From positions 1 through 40,651 of the forward strand of contig JBCCTF010000011.1 in NCBI GenBank assembly GCA_039198765.1: a stretch of DNA of 40,651 nucleotides, in the 5' to 3' direction. Numbering within the stretch: the first letter of the stretch is position 1; each line of letters begins with the position of its first letter. The translations under genes and the position numbers were made by a program. The stretch comes from Parvularcula sp039198765. Lineage in GTDB: Bacteria > Pseudomonadota > Alphaproteobacteria > Caulobacterales > Parvularculaceae. The notes beneath the pieces are model-generated. The model saw only the letters and a list, made by a program, of their open reading frames with translations. It was not told the origin of the DNA and did no database searches. Shown piece by piece: positions 16,392 to 23,680 of this stretch.

Positions 16392-17105
16392 TCACTCGGC
16401 AGCAACTAAAGTGCTGGTGACGTCAGTCTTTACGCGTTCGGGCGGCAGCTCCATCCCCGTGAGGGCATAGTGCACGCGCTCAGCGATGTTGGTGGCGTGG
16501 TCGCCGATGCGTTCGAAATTCTTCGCAACAAAGATCAAGTGTGTGCCCGTGGAGGCGATGCCTGGGACGTTGTTCATCAGGGTCATCAGTTCACGGAACA
16601 CCGAGTTGTAGATGTCATCCACCTGATCATCCGCATTGCGCACCGCGCGAGCAGCTTCAGCGTTGCGGCGGAAAAGGGCGTCCAGCGCTTCAGAGAACTG
16701 GCGCAAGGAAATGCGGCCCATCCGAACGACGCCTGCATGTTTGGAGTGCTGACCCCGATCATCACTCTCGGCAATAATGATCGACCGGCGGGCGATGTTC
16801 TTCGAGAGGTCGCCGATGCGTTCCATCTCGGATGCAATGCGGACGGCGGCCATCATGCGGCGGATCTCTTTTTGATCGCGCTTCCGCTCATGGAAGAGGT
16901 CTGCCACGAGATGCTCGATTTGGCGCTCGTAGCTGTCCGTCTCGGCGTCTTTCTGTTCCACCACCCGGGCGAGCGCAGCATCGCGTTGTTCAAACGCGGT
17001 GAGAGCATCGGTGAGCTGCTGCTCAACCAAGCCGCCCATCGTGGCGAGCGCGACGTCGAGTTTCTCGATCCGGTCCGCCTGCTGTCTCAAAATGCCGAAT
17101 GGCAT
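16392..17105 (-). CDS. phoU: Phosphate signalling protein PhoU
   Basis: A 237-residue all-helical protein with two tandem PhoU three-helix bundles. Each carries the metal-binding E-R-I-G-D signature: SEMERIGDLSKNIARR near residue 90 and KNFERIGDHATNIAE near 200. PhoU couples the PstSCAB transporter to the PhoR kinase and keeps PhoB inactive when phosphate is plentiful. A CTAAGGAG ribosome site precedes ATG 17105. It sits between phoR (119 bases upstream) and phoB (10 bases downstream). In many alphaproteobacteria pstC, pstA and pstB occupy the place between phoR and phoU; here that space holds no gene. Confidence 0.96.
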   Translation of the reverse strand: MPFGILRQQADRIEKLDVALATMGGLVEQQLTDALTAFEQRDAALARVVEQKDAETDSYERQIEHLVADLFHERKRDQKEIRRMMAAVRIASEMERIGDLSKNIARRSIIIAESDDRGQHSKHAGVVRMGRISLRQFSEALDALFRRNAEAARAVRNADDQVDDIYNSVFRELMTLMNNVPGIASTGTHLIFVAKNFERIGDHATNIAERVHYALTGMELPPERVKTDVTSTLVAAE

Positions 17106-17224
17106 ACTACTGCACTCCTTAGGGCGCTCCCGTTGCCTGATTTGTGTGTCACAATGATGTCGGCGGTCGCGGGAGAGCGCACCTTTTTCTTACTTTTTGT
17201 CTGGTCGCAGCCAGACCGTGCAAA

Positions 17225-18634
17225 TTAGGAGCCGACGGAGGGTTTGTCGAGTGTAGGCCCGATGGCGGGCGGGAAGTAGCAAGTGAATGCCGCACCTTCG
17301 CCTGGCTGGGACTCAATGAGAATGCCGCCACGATGACGGCCTACGATGTGTTTCACGATCGCGAGACCCAATCCTGTCCCGCCTTGGGAGCGGCTCTTCT
17401 CCACGTCGATCCTGTAGAATCGCTCGGTCAGGCGCGGCAGATCGGTGCGTTCGATCCCTGGCCCTTCGTCACGCACCCTCACATAGCGGAGGTCGGCTGT
17501 CTGGCAGCCGGCGCGTACCGCGATCTGTTCGGGACTGTCGCCACTTTTCAGTGACCCTTCAAAGGCTTGACCATCGCCGAAACCGACGGAGACGTGCACA
17601 ACGGCCTTCTGGTCTTCATTTTCTCGCCCATAACGTAGCGCGTTGTCGGAGAGGTTCTGGATGACCTGGACAAGCTGGTCGCGGTCGCCCGTGATGAAAG
17701 CGTTGCAGTCTGCAGGGCCCTCCACGATCTCGCCGCCCGCCGATCTTGCGACCGGGGCAAGCATCTCTCGGACCGTTGCCGCCACTTCGCAGAGATCAAC
17801 CTGCTCTTCGGGCAAGAGACGCTCGTTCAGTTCGAGGGAGGAGAGGCTCACCAGGTCTTTGACAAGGCGGAGCATGCGCTCGGTCTGGGCCTGCATGATG
17901 CCTAAGAAGCGCTGGCGTGCTTCCTCATCTTCCTTGGCATGCCCTTGAAGTGTCTCGATAAATCCGAGGATGGAGGCCAATGGCGTGCGCAGCTCATGGC
18001 TGACATTGGCGACAAAGTCGGTGCGGATGCGCTCCAGCTTTTTCTGCTCCGTCCGGTCGCGGATCATCACGATCATCGCGCCGCCGGGTTCGCCGTCCGC
18101 CTCGGCCAGAGGTGCAGCGTAGAACAAGGCGGTGAACGTCTCGGCAGCAGAGAGGCTGAACTCCCCCTCTCTGGCGGCCTGCTCGTGGCGCGCCTCGCGA
18201 AGGACATCGAGGGCGGACGGCGCGCGGACCATGCTGGAGATGTGCGCACCTTCACCCGCACCGCCGAAGATGCGCTCCGCAGCTGCGTTGCTGAACTCAA
18301 CTTTGTCCTCAGCGTCGAGAAGCATCACGGGCTGGGGCAGGGCGTTGAGAACAGAGGAGAAGCGGCGGAGCCTGCGCACCTCTTCTGGGTCGCTGGCGTC
18401 AAACGTTTGAGCGACTTCAGCAATTGGCGCTGAAAGACCGCGCACAAACCCGAAAAGCGCGGCTGTTCCAGCGAGGAGGGCTGCGGCAGGCCAAGGCACC
18501 AAACCAACAAGCGCGGCGATGAAAATCGCAATGCAAACAGCGATCATCAGGATCCGCCGCTCGCGCCGGGCCACAGAATTCGCATCCACTGCAAATTCTG
18601 ACTTCACATTGTCGCTCGCCCGTTGCAGGTCCAT
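17225..18634 (-). CDS. phoR: Phosphate regulon sensor histidine kinase PhoR
   Basis: A 469-residue membrane kinase. Two N-terminal transmembrane helices (about 29-64) leave almost no periplasmic loop, as in PhoR. A PAS domain lies at about 95-195 (LPQPVMLLDAEDKVEFSN). The HisKA domain carries the phosphorylated His213 (FVANVSHELRTPLASI). The ATP-binding domain has N box NLSDNALRYG, G1 VRDEGPGIERTDL, F box ERFYRID and G2 GGTGLGLAIVKHIVG. It phosphorylates PhoB when phosphate is short. It is divergent from pyk: starts at 18634 and 18717, 82 bases apart. The 119-base gap to phoU contains a short hairpin (GTCTGG/CCAGAC, about 17200-17217) but no U-run in the direction of transcription. Confidence 0.94.
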   Translation of the reverse strand: MDLQRASDNVKSEFAVDANSVARRERRILMIAVCIAIFIAALVGLVPWPAAALLAGTAALFGFVRGLSAPIAEVAQTFDASDPEEVRRLRRFSSVLNALPQPVMLLDAEDKVEFSNAAAERIFGGAGEGAHISSMVRAPSALDVLREARHEQAAREGEFSLSAAETFTALFYAAPLAEADGEPGGAMIVMIRDRTEQKKLERIRTDFVANVSHELRTPLASILGFIETLQGHAKEDEEARQRFLGIMQAQTERMLRLVKDLVSLSSLELNERLLPEEQVDLCEVAATVREMLAPVARSAGGEIVEGPADCNAFITGDRDQLVQVIQNLSDNALRYGRENEDQKAVVHVSVGFGDGQAFEGSLKSGDSPEQIAVRAGCQTADLRYVRVRDEGPGIERTDLPRLTERFYRIDVEKSRSQGGTGLGLAIVKHIVGRHRGGILIESQPGEGAAFTCYFPPAIGPTLDKPSVGS

Positions 18635-18716
18635 CGGACGTGTCTACGCGCATTGACGCGAGAAACCACCCTCACGAGACCAAGCTGTCGCCCACTTGTT
18701 GCGTTGGAAATTCTGC

Positions 18717-20135
18717 ATGCTTGCCAAAACCAAGATCCTGGCCACCCTCGGACCCGCATCCTCCGCCCCCCACCGTATCGAAGCTATGCTGCGCTCCGGC
18801 GCGTCGGCTTTCAGGTTCAATTTCAGCCACGGAAGTCACGAAGACCATGCTGAGCGCTTCGTGACGGTGCGCGAGATCGCGGCCAAGCTTGGCAAGCCGG
18901 TCGCCATCGTCTCCGACCTTCAGGGGCCAAAGCTCCGTGTTGGGAAGCTCTCCGGTGGTGAGCTGAAGCTGTCCTATGGCGAGAGCTACGAGGCGATCCT
19001 CGGCGAAGAAGCGGGCGAAGGGCAGATCCCTGTTCCGCACCCAGAGCTTTTCGCGGCACTGCAGGTTGGCGACGATGTGATGATGAACGACGGCGCGTTC
19101 CGCTTCACTGTGGCGGAGGCCGGTGCTGAACGCATGGTTCTGAAATGTGACGTGCCGGGGAAGCTCACCAACAACAAGGGCATCAATATCCCTGGCCGGA
19201 AGCTGCCCCTGGCGGCACTGACGGAGAAGGACCGCGCCGACCTCGCCTTTGCGCTGGAGCAGGGTACGGATTATGTCGCCCTGAGCTTTGTTCAGACAGC
19301 GGAGGACTTGCGCGAAGCGCGGCGCCTGATCGGTGATAATCCAGCGCGGTTGATAGCGAAGATCGAGAAGCCCGGTGCGATGGCTGAGCTGCAAGAGATC
19401 GTTCAGGAGACGGACTGCCTGATGGTCGCTCGCGGTGACCTGGGTGTGGAACTGCCGCTCGAAGCTGTGCCGCGGGCGCAGCGCAAGATCATCCGTCTGG
19501 CCCGCTCGGCAGGCAAGCCGGTCATTGTCGCCACTCAAATGCTGGAGAGCATGATTGAGTCGCCCACGCCGACCCGTGCTGAGGCCTCTGACACCGCCGC
19601 AGCCGCTTACCTCGGTGCGGACTGTGTGATGCTCAGTGCAGAGACGGCTGTTGGACGCCATCCTGAAGCGGCGATCGCGATCATGAAGCGCATCCTCACG
19701 GCCGTGGCAGAGGACGAGGGCAGCGCTGCCGAAATCGCCGCCGCAGCCGAGCGGATCACTCCGGAAAGCGATGCGGAGGTTGTCGCCGCATCAGCAGCTT
19801 GGGCGGCGGAGAAAGCTGGCACGAGCGGCATCCTCGCAGCGACGCTCAGCGGCGGGACTGCCTATGCTGTGGCCCGCAACCGCCCGGCGGTTCCGGTGGT
19901 TGCCATCACAGCAAACCCGGTGTCGGCGCGTCAGTTGGCCCTTGTTTGGGGCGTGTACCCCGTATCAGTGGAGCATGACGCAAGCTTCGAAGAGCTGTCC
20001 CAGAACGCGGCGCGTGTGGCGCGTGAGCAGCTGGATGTTTCCGATGATGACCGCATCATCCTAATCGCTGGACAGCCGTCAGGCGTGAAGGGCGGAACGA
20101 ACACGATGAAACTGATCCGTGTAGGGAGTGCCTGA
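18717..20135 (+). CDS. pyk: Pyruvate kinase
   Basis: A 472-residue enzyme that converts phosphoenolpyruvate and ADP to pyruvate and ATP. Visible motifs are TKILATLGPASS at the start, the PEP/K+-binding FRFNFSHGSHEDH, the catalytic lysine region IAKIEKPGA, the metal-binding MVARGDLGVELP and SAETAVGRHPEAAI. The C-terminal allosteric domain runs from about 340 to the end. ATG 18717 matches the family N-terminus; TTG 18696 would add seven residues. It overlaps eda by one base (TGATG at 20133-20137), so the last steps of the Entner-Doudoroff route are translated together. Confidence 0.97.
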   Translation: MLAKTKILATLGPASSAPHRIEAMLRSGASAFRFNFSHGSHEDHAERFVTVREIAAKLGKPVAIVSDLQGPKLRVGKLSGGELKLSYGESYEAILGEEAGEGQIPVPHPELFAALQVGDDVMMNDGAFRFTVAEAGAERMVLKCDVPGKLTNNKGINIPGRKLPLAALTEKDRADLAFALEQGTDYVALSFVQTAEDLREARRLIGDNPARLIAKIEKPGAMAELQEIVQETDCLMVARGDLGVELPLEAVPRAQRKIIRLARSAGKPVIVATQMLESMIESPTPTRAEASDTAAAAYLGADCVMLSAETAVGRHPEAAIAIMKRILTAVAEDEGSAAEIAAAAERITPESDAEVVAASAAWAAEKAGTSGILAATLSGGTAYAVARNRPAVPVVAITANPVSARQLALVWGVYPVSVEHDASFEELSQNAARVAREQLDVSDDDRIILIAGQPSGVKGGTNTMKLIRVGSA

Positions 20136-20773
20136 TGGCGAGCCAAGCCGAAACGATCGACGCGCTTCTCTCCTCCGTGCCGGTGATGCCGGTGTTGGTG
20201 ATCGAGGACGTGGCCCACGCGCTGCCTCTTTGCGATGCGCTGAAGGCTGGCGGCATCAACGCGGTGGAGATCACACTGCGCACCTCCGCTGCGCTCGAAG
20301 CGGTCCGAACAGTCGCCGCGGAACGATCAGACATGGTGATCGGTACAGGGACGGTATTGACCGAAGCTGACCTCAAGGCATCCGCCGACGCGGGCGCGCA
20401 GTTTGCCGTGTCGCCTGGCCTGACCCCATCGCTGGCAGAAGCCGCTCGTCCGTACCATGAGTGTTGCCCGCTCCTCCCAGGTGTCGCAAAGGCCTCCGAG
20501 GCGATGCAGGCAGCAGAATGGGGCTTTGAGCGCCTCAAGTTCTTCCCCGCCGAACCCGCAGGCGGCGCGCCCTATCTCGGCGGCATCAAGGGGCCGCTCC
20601 CGCACCTCAAGTTCTGCCCCACAGGCGGCATCAAGCCCGAAAAAGTCGCCGGATACAAAGCCGTAGGCAACGTCTTCACCGTCGGCGGCTCCTGGCTCGC
20701 CCCCAAAGCCATGCTCGAATCCGGCGACTGGGCGGGCATCGAAGCGCTCGCCCGAGAGGCGGCGGCGCTTTAA
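20135..20773 (+). CDS. eda: KDPG/KHG aldolase (2-dehydro-3-deoxyphosphogluconate aldolase)
   Basis: A 212-residue class I aldolase that splits 2-keto-3-deoxy-6-phosphogluconate into pyruvate and glyceraldehyde 3-phosphate. Catalytic Glu45 and phosphate- or carboxylate-binding Arg49 lie in VEITLRT. The Schiff-base Lys135 lies in RLKFFPAE. GTGTVL, SPGLTP, LPGVAK and FCPTGGI are the usual signature elements. It is coupled to pyk by a one-base overlap and has GGAG about 7 bases upstream. edd, zwf and pgl are not in the window. Its TAA abuts, with no gap, the TTA that is the stop of the convergent GDT1-like gene. Confidence 0.96.
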   Translation: MASQAETIDALLSSVPVMPVLVIEDVAHALPLCDALKAGGINAVEITLRTSAALEAVRTVAAERSDMVIGTGTVLTEADLKASADAGAQFAVSPGLTPSLAEAARPYHECCPLLPGVAKASEAMQAAEWGFERLKFFPAEPAGGAPYLGGIKGPLPHLKFCPTGGIKPEKVAGYKAVGNVFTVGGSWLAPKAMLESGDWAGIEALAREAAAL

Positions 20774-21055
20774 TTAAGCCGTAGACTGAACATGTTCTGC
20801 GATCATCCATGCGCCGATCAAGACGAACCCTGCGCCGGCGATGAGCTTGAGCGGGACTGCTGACAGCCAGCGTTCTGCTGCGGCGCCGAGGGCGATTGCG
20901 ATCGCTGTGGACAGCACCAACGCGGCGGTGGCTGCAGCGAAGACGAGCCAGCGGCTCCTCTCGCCGTCTGCTGCGAACAGCACCGTGGCGAGCTGGGTTT
21001 TGTCGCCGAGCTCGGCCAAAAATACGGTGAGGAAGACAGTCAAAAACGCGCCCAT
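20774..21055 (-). CDS. Half-size TMEM165/GDT1 (UPF0016) family protein
   Basis: A 93-residue membrane protein with three hydrophobic helices and one copy of the family signature E-x-G-D-K-T (FLAELGDKTQLATVLFAA). Full-length GDT1 or MntP-like exporters have two such repeats, so this one presumably works as a homo- or heterodimer. Family members export Mn2+ or Ca2+; here that is inference. I chose ATG 21055 because GGAGG lies five bases upstream. The earlier ATG at 21070 would place that ribosome site inside the coding region and adds only MTEAS. It starts 18 bases after the trpS stop and is probably cotranscribed with trpS. No second GDT1 copy is seen nearby. Confidence 0.85.
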   Translation of the reverse strand: MGAFLTVFLTVFLAELGDKTQLATVLFAADGERSRWLVFAAATAALVLSTAIAIALGAAAERWLSAVPLKLIAGAGFVLIGAWMIAEHVQSTA

Positions 21056-21073
21056 CGATGCCTCCGTCATTGC

Positions 21074-22093
21074 CTAAGAGGTGGGCGCCAGGAAGCCCAT
21101 GATCTCCTTCACCTCGGCGAGGATCGGCGCGGCGATGGTGTCGGCGCGTTCGACGCCATTCGTCAGAATGCTGTCGATGTAGGTGGTGTCATCCATCAGG
21201 CGGCGCATCTCCGTGGAGATGGGGGAGAGCTTTTCCACCGCGAGTTCTGCGAGCCGTGGTTTCAAAGCGCCAAAGCCTTGGCCCCCGAACTCAGTCAGCA
21301 CCTCTGCGGCGCTGGTGCCTGAGAGCGCGGCGTAGATCCCGACGAGGTTCCTCGCCTCGGGGCGGCCTTCGAGACCTGCTTCCTCCGAGGGCAGAGGATC
21401 GGGGTCAGACTTGGCCTTCTTGAATTTCTTCGCGATGGTGTCCGCGTCGTCCGTGAAGGTGATTCGGCTGAGGTCCGACGGATCCGACTTCGACATCTTC
21501 GCCGTGCCGTCGCGCAGGGACATGACACGGGTCGCGGGGCCTTGGATCATCGGCTCCGGCAGGGGGAAGAAATCCTCCGCACCCATATCATTATTGAACT
21601 TCGTCGCGATGTCGCGCGACAGCTCAAGGTGCTGCTTCTGGTCTTCGCCGACCGGCACGTGGGTCGCCTTGTAGGCCAGGATGTCCGCGGCCATCAGCAC
21701 GGGGTAGACATAGAGACCGACCGATGCCTTCTCTTTGTCCTTGCCTGCCTTATCCTTGAACTGCGTCATCCGGTTCAGCCAGCCGATGCGCGCCTGACAG
21801 CCGAGAATCCACGAAAGCTCCGCATGCGCACGAACGGCCGACTGTTGGAAGATGATCGACTTCTGCGGATCAATGCCCGCGGCGATGTATGCCGCCGCGA
21901 TCTCGCGGGTCTGCGCCTTCAGAAGGGCAGGGTCCTGGGGCACGGTGATCGCGTGCAGGTCGACCACGCAAAAGATCGACTCATACTCATGCTGCATCGT
22001 CACGAACTTCGAGATCGCGCCGAGATAGTTGCCCAGGTGCAGGTTGCCTGTGGGCTGAACACCGGAAAAAACGCGGGGGGAATGCTTGCTCAT
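21074..22093 (-). CDS. trpS: Tryptophanyl-tRNA synthetase
   Basis: A 339-residue class I aminoacyl-tRNA synthetase charging tRNA-Trp. The HIGH-equivalent is PTGNLHLGNYLGA near residue 14. The KMSKS loop is AKMSKSDPSDL. DLHAIT, QQSAVRAHAELSWIL and GEDQKQHLELSRDIA are TrpRS-specific. ATG 22093 gives the normal N-terminus (MSKHSPRVFSGVQPTG); the ribosome site is weak (a CTGCCCCCGC stretch precedes it). It is divergent from padR across 108 bases containing the padR promoter and operators. In other alphaproteobacteria murJ often neighbours trpS; it is absent here. Confidence 0.97.
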   Translation of the reverse strand: MSKHSPRVFSGVQPTGNLHLGNYLGAISKFVTMQHEYESIFCVVDLHAITVPQDPALLKAQTREIAAAYIAAGIDPQKSIIFQQSAVRAHAELSWILGCQARIGWLNRMTQFKDKAGKDKEKASVGLYVYPVLMAADILAYKATHVPVGEDQKQHLELSRDIATKFNNDMGAEDFFPLPEPMIQGPATRVMSLRDGTAKMSKSDPSDLSRITFTDDADTIAKKFKKAKSDPDPLPSEEAGLEGRPEARNLVGIYAALSGTSAAEVLTEFGGQGFGALKPRLAELAVEKLSPISTEMRRLMDDTTYIDSILTNGVERADTIAAPILAEVKEIMGFLAPTS

Positions 22094-22148
22094 GCGGGGG
22101 CAGGTAGCGGAGGGCTTGCCGATTGGCGAGTCGCAGAGTGACGAGAGA

Positions 22149-22179
22149 TTGACATCTATCCGCAACGGATACATATTAT
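22149..22179 (+). promoter_or_regulatory. Probable padR promoter
   Basis: TTGACA at 22149-22154 is a perfect -35 box. The -10 could be TATTAT at 22174-22179 (five of six consensus bases, 19-bp spacing) or CATATT at 22172-22177 (four of six, 17-bp spacing). The padR ATG follows at 22202. The first operator dyad lies in the spacer and the second starts at the -10, so occupancy would block RNA polymerase. Confidence 0.6.
22157..22171 (+). promoter_or_regulatory. Operator dyad 1 in the padR promoter
   Basis: TATCCGCAACGGATA is a perfect inverted repeat (TATCCG/CGGATA, 3-base spacer) between the -35 and -10 boxes. It matches the second dyad at 13 of 15 positions. It is the likely autoregulatory site of the PadR protein encoded just downstream, though no binding data exist here. 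Confidence 0.65.
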
Positions 22180-22193
22180 ATCCACAGCGGATA
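22179..22193 (+). promoter_or_regulatory. Operator dyad 2 in the padR promoter
   Basis: TATCCACAGCGGATA has inverted arms TATCC/GGATA. It starts exactly 22 bp after dyad 1, about two helical turns, so two dimers would bind the same DNA face. It lies at the -10 and transcription start, 8 bases before the padR ATG. Confidence 0.65.
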
Positions 22194-22201
22194 GAGTCTG
22201 T

Positions 22202-22567
22202 ATGTCTGAAAGCGGCCACCAAAAACCACTGACGCCCGCCGTTTTGCATATCCTGTTGGCGCTCGCTGACGAGGATCGCCACGGCTATGCGATCATGAAG
22301 CAAGTGAAGATCGACACGCTCGGCCAAGTGACCATGGGCCCTGGTACCCTCTACGGTTCGCTCGGCCGCATGATGAAGGCAGGCTTCGTCGAAGAGTCCC
22401 AATCCCGTGTCGATCCAGAGATCGATGACGAGCGGCGCATCTACTACGGCATCACCGCCAATGGACGTGAGGCACTGAAGAGCGAGCTCAGCCGGTATCG
22501 GCAAGCCGTCGCCCTCGCGAAAGACCGGAAGCTGGCGCTGGAGGCGAAGGCCCATGGTGCATCTTGA
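22202..22567 (+). CDS. PadR-family transcriptional regulator
   Basis: A 121-residue PadR-type repressor. The winged helix covers about 9-95, with LTPAVLHILLALADEDRHGYAIMKQV, then MGPGTLYGSLGRMMKAGFVEE and the wing DERRIYYGITANGREAL. A C-terminal helix (SRYRQAVALAKDRKLALEAK) would serve dimerisation. Such proteins respond to small molecules or stress and usually repress their own operon. The promoter here holds two near-identical dyads. The gene overlaps the next one, a membrane protein, by 14 bases, so regulator and target are translationally linked. The inducer is unknown. Confidence 0.93.
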   Translation: MSESGHQKPLTPAVLHILLALADEDRHGYAIMKQVKIDTLGQVTMGPGTLYGSLGRMMKAGFVEESQSRVDPEIDDERRIYYGITANGREALKSELSRYRQAVALAKDRKLALEAKAHGAS

Positions 22568-23111
22568 TCCCGAAGCTCGGGATACACTCGAGCGATCCTA
22601 TTCGCTGCTTTTGCGACTGTATCCGCGTCCATTCCGCGACCAGTTTGGAGCCAGCATGCTCCAGACCTTTCGGGACGCTTGCGACGCTGATCGACGCGCG
22701 GGGAAGGCGTTGGTCGTCAGCCGTGCACGCTTTTTTCTCGGGACATCTCTCAGCATCGCTAAGGAGCAAGCCATGACCGGATCACAGTTCACGAAGACGC
22801 TGTCGGTCGTCTTCAGCGCGACTTTCGTTCTGCTCACAATCCCACTGATCATGACGCTGCGGAACCCGGACGCGCAGCTGCGCGGCGGGCCAGGCGGGAC
22901 TCTCGACAATTGGGATTGGACGATTGTGGATTTCGTCGCCATGGGCGCGCTGTTGCTGGCGGCTGGAACGGGGATTGCTCTCACACTCGGCCTCCTTCGC
23001 CGACCGGGTGCTCGTTTTGGAGCTGCGGCACTTGTCGGCCTCGGATTCATCGGTTTGTGGGCGGAAATGGCGACCGGTGTGATCTCAAGGTTCGTTGGCG
23101 GCTTAGCTTAG
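22554..23111 (+). CDS. PadR-linked membrane protein with permease-prefix-like N-terminus
   Basis: A 185-residue protein. Residues 1-50 (LLLRLYPRPFRDQFGASMLQTFRDACDAD) resemble the YP-x-x-F-R-x-x-[FY]-G-x-x-[ML]-x-x-x-F-R motif found in front of FtsX-like permeases and in small proteins encoded next to PadR genes. Three transmembrane helices follow, at about 83-103, 126-147 and 155-178. There is no permease core and no ATPase gene nearby. It starts inside padR (14-base overlap) and is therefore very likely coexpressed with it and controlled by the dyads. The function is unknown; a role as membrane partner or target of the regulator is inferred from linkage. Confidence 0.75.
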   Translation: MVHLDPEARDTLERSYSLLLRLYPRPFRDQFGASMLQTFRDACDADRRAGKALVVSRARFFLGTSLSIAKEQAMTGSQFTKTLSVVFSATFVLLTIPLIMTLRNPDAQLRGGPGGTLDNWDWTIVDFVAMGALLLAAGTGIALTLGLLRRPGARFGAAALVGLGFIGLWAEMATGVISRFVGGLA

Positions 23112-23139
23112 GACCGACCACAGCGGCCGGATAGGGCCA

Positions 23140-23622
23140 TTGGCTGAACTCGGTCGGCTAGGATCGGGCGCGTCTTGTGGTATCTTCGTGGGCATGTGGT
23201 TATCGCTCGTTTCGCTGCCCCTCTGGTTTTTTCAGGGGGCGATACTGTTCCCAGTGAGCCCTGAGCTGCTGCTTGCACCTTCGGGTGTGGGGACCGCAGG
23301 CCTATTGGCGGGTGCTTACTTTACGTTTCGGCGGCCAGATCGACGGTTGGCCCTGTTTCTGATCCCTTGCGCCTTAACGCATTTGTTCGTCGCCATCGCT
23401 GGTCACTTTAGCAACGCGCTCGATTGGAACAGTGAACACCAAGACCTAGCAAACTCCGTCGTGAATGTTTTTCTGCTTGCCCAACTCGTTATAACCCTTG
23501 GCCTTGTGTATAAGACACGCGCGGTGCTGAAGCCCGCACTTGGATTTGCGCTCTTCAACATTTGCTATGCCTTTTTCGGCGGCTTCCTCAGCGTCATGGC
23601 GCTCACCGGAAACTGGATATAG
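23140..23622 (+). CDS. Hypothetical membrane protein
   Basis: I do not recognise this protein. It has four or five hydrophobic segments (about 13-37, 46-62, 70-90, 106-123 and 131-155) and few charged residues. The start is uncertain: TTG 23140 with AGGG close by gives 160 residues, and ATG 23194 gives 142 but begins inside a membrane helix with no clear ribosome site. It begins 28 bases after the PadR-linked membrane gene on the same strand and may be a third member of that operon. GC content looks a little lower than in its neighbours, consistent with a weakly conserved accessory gene. Confidence 0.5.
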   Translation: MAELGRLGSGASCGIFVGMWLSLVSLPLWFFQGAILFPVSPELLLAPSGVGTAGLLAGAYFTFRRPDRRLALFLIPCALTHLFVAIAGHFSNALDWNSEHQDLANSVVNVFLLAQLVITLGLVYKTRAVLKPALGFALFNICYAFFGGFLSVMALTGNWI

Positions 23623-23680
23623 CCGTCGCACTCGCGGGTGGTCCTTGCCAATCATAGGCGCCACGTGAGATTGCTGACCC

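Noticed and set aside
17196..17220. Hairpin GTCTGG-TCGCAG-CCAGAC between phoR and phoU as a terminator
   Set aside because: In the direction of transcription it is followed by an A-rich, not U-rich, tract, so it is not an intrinsic terminator; phoU probably still has read-through.
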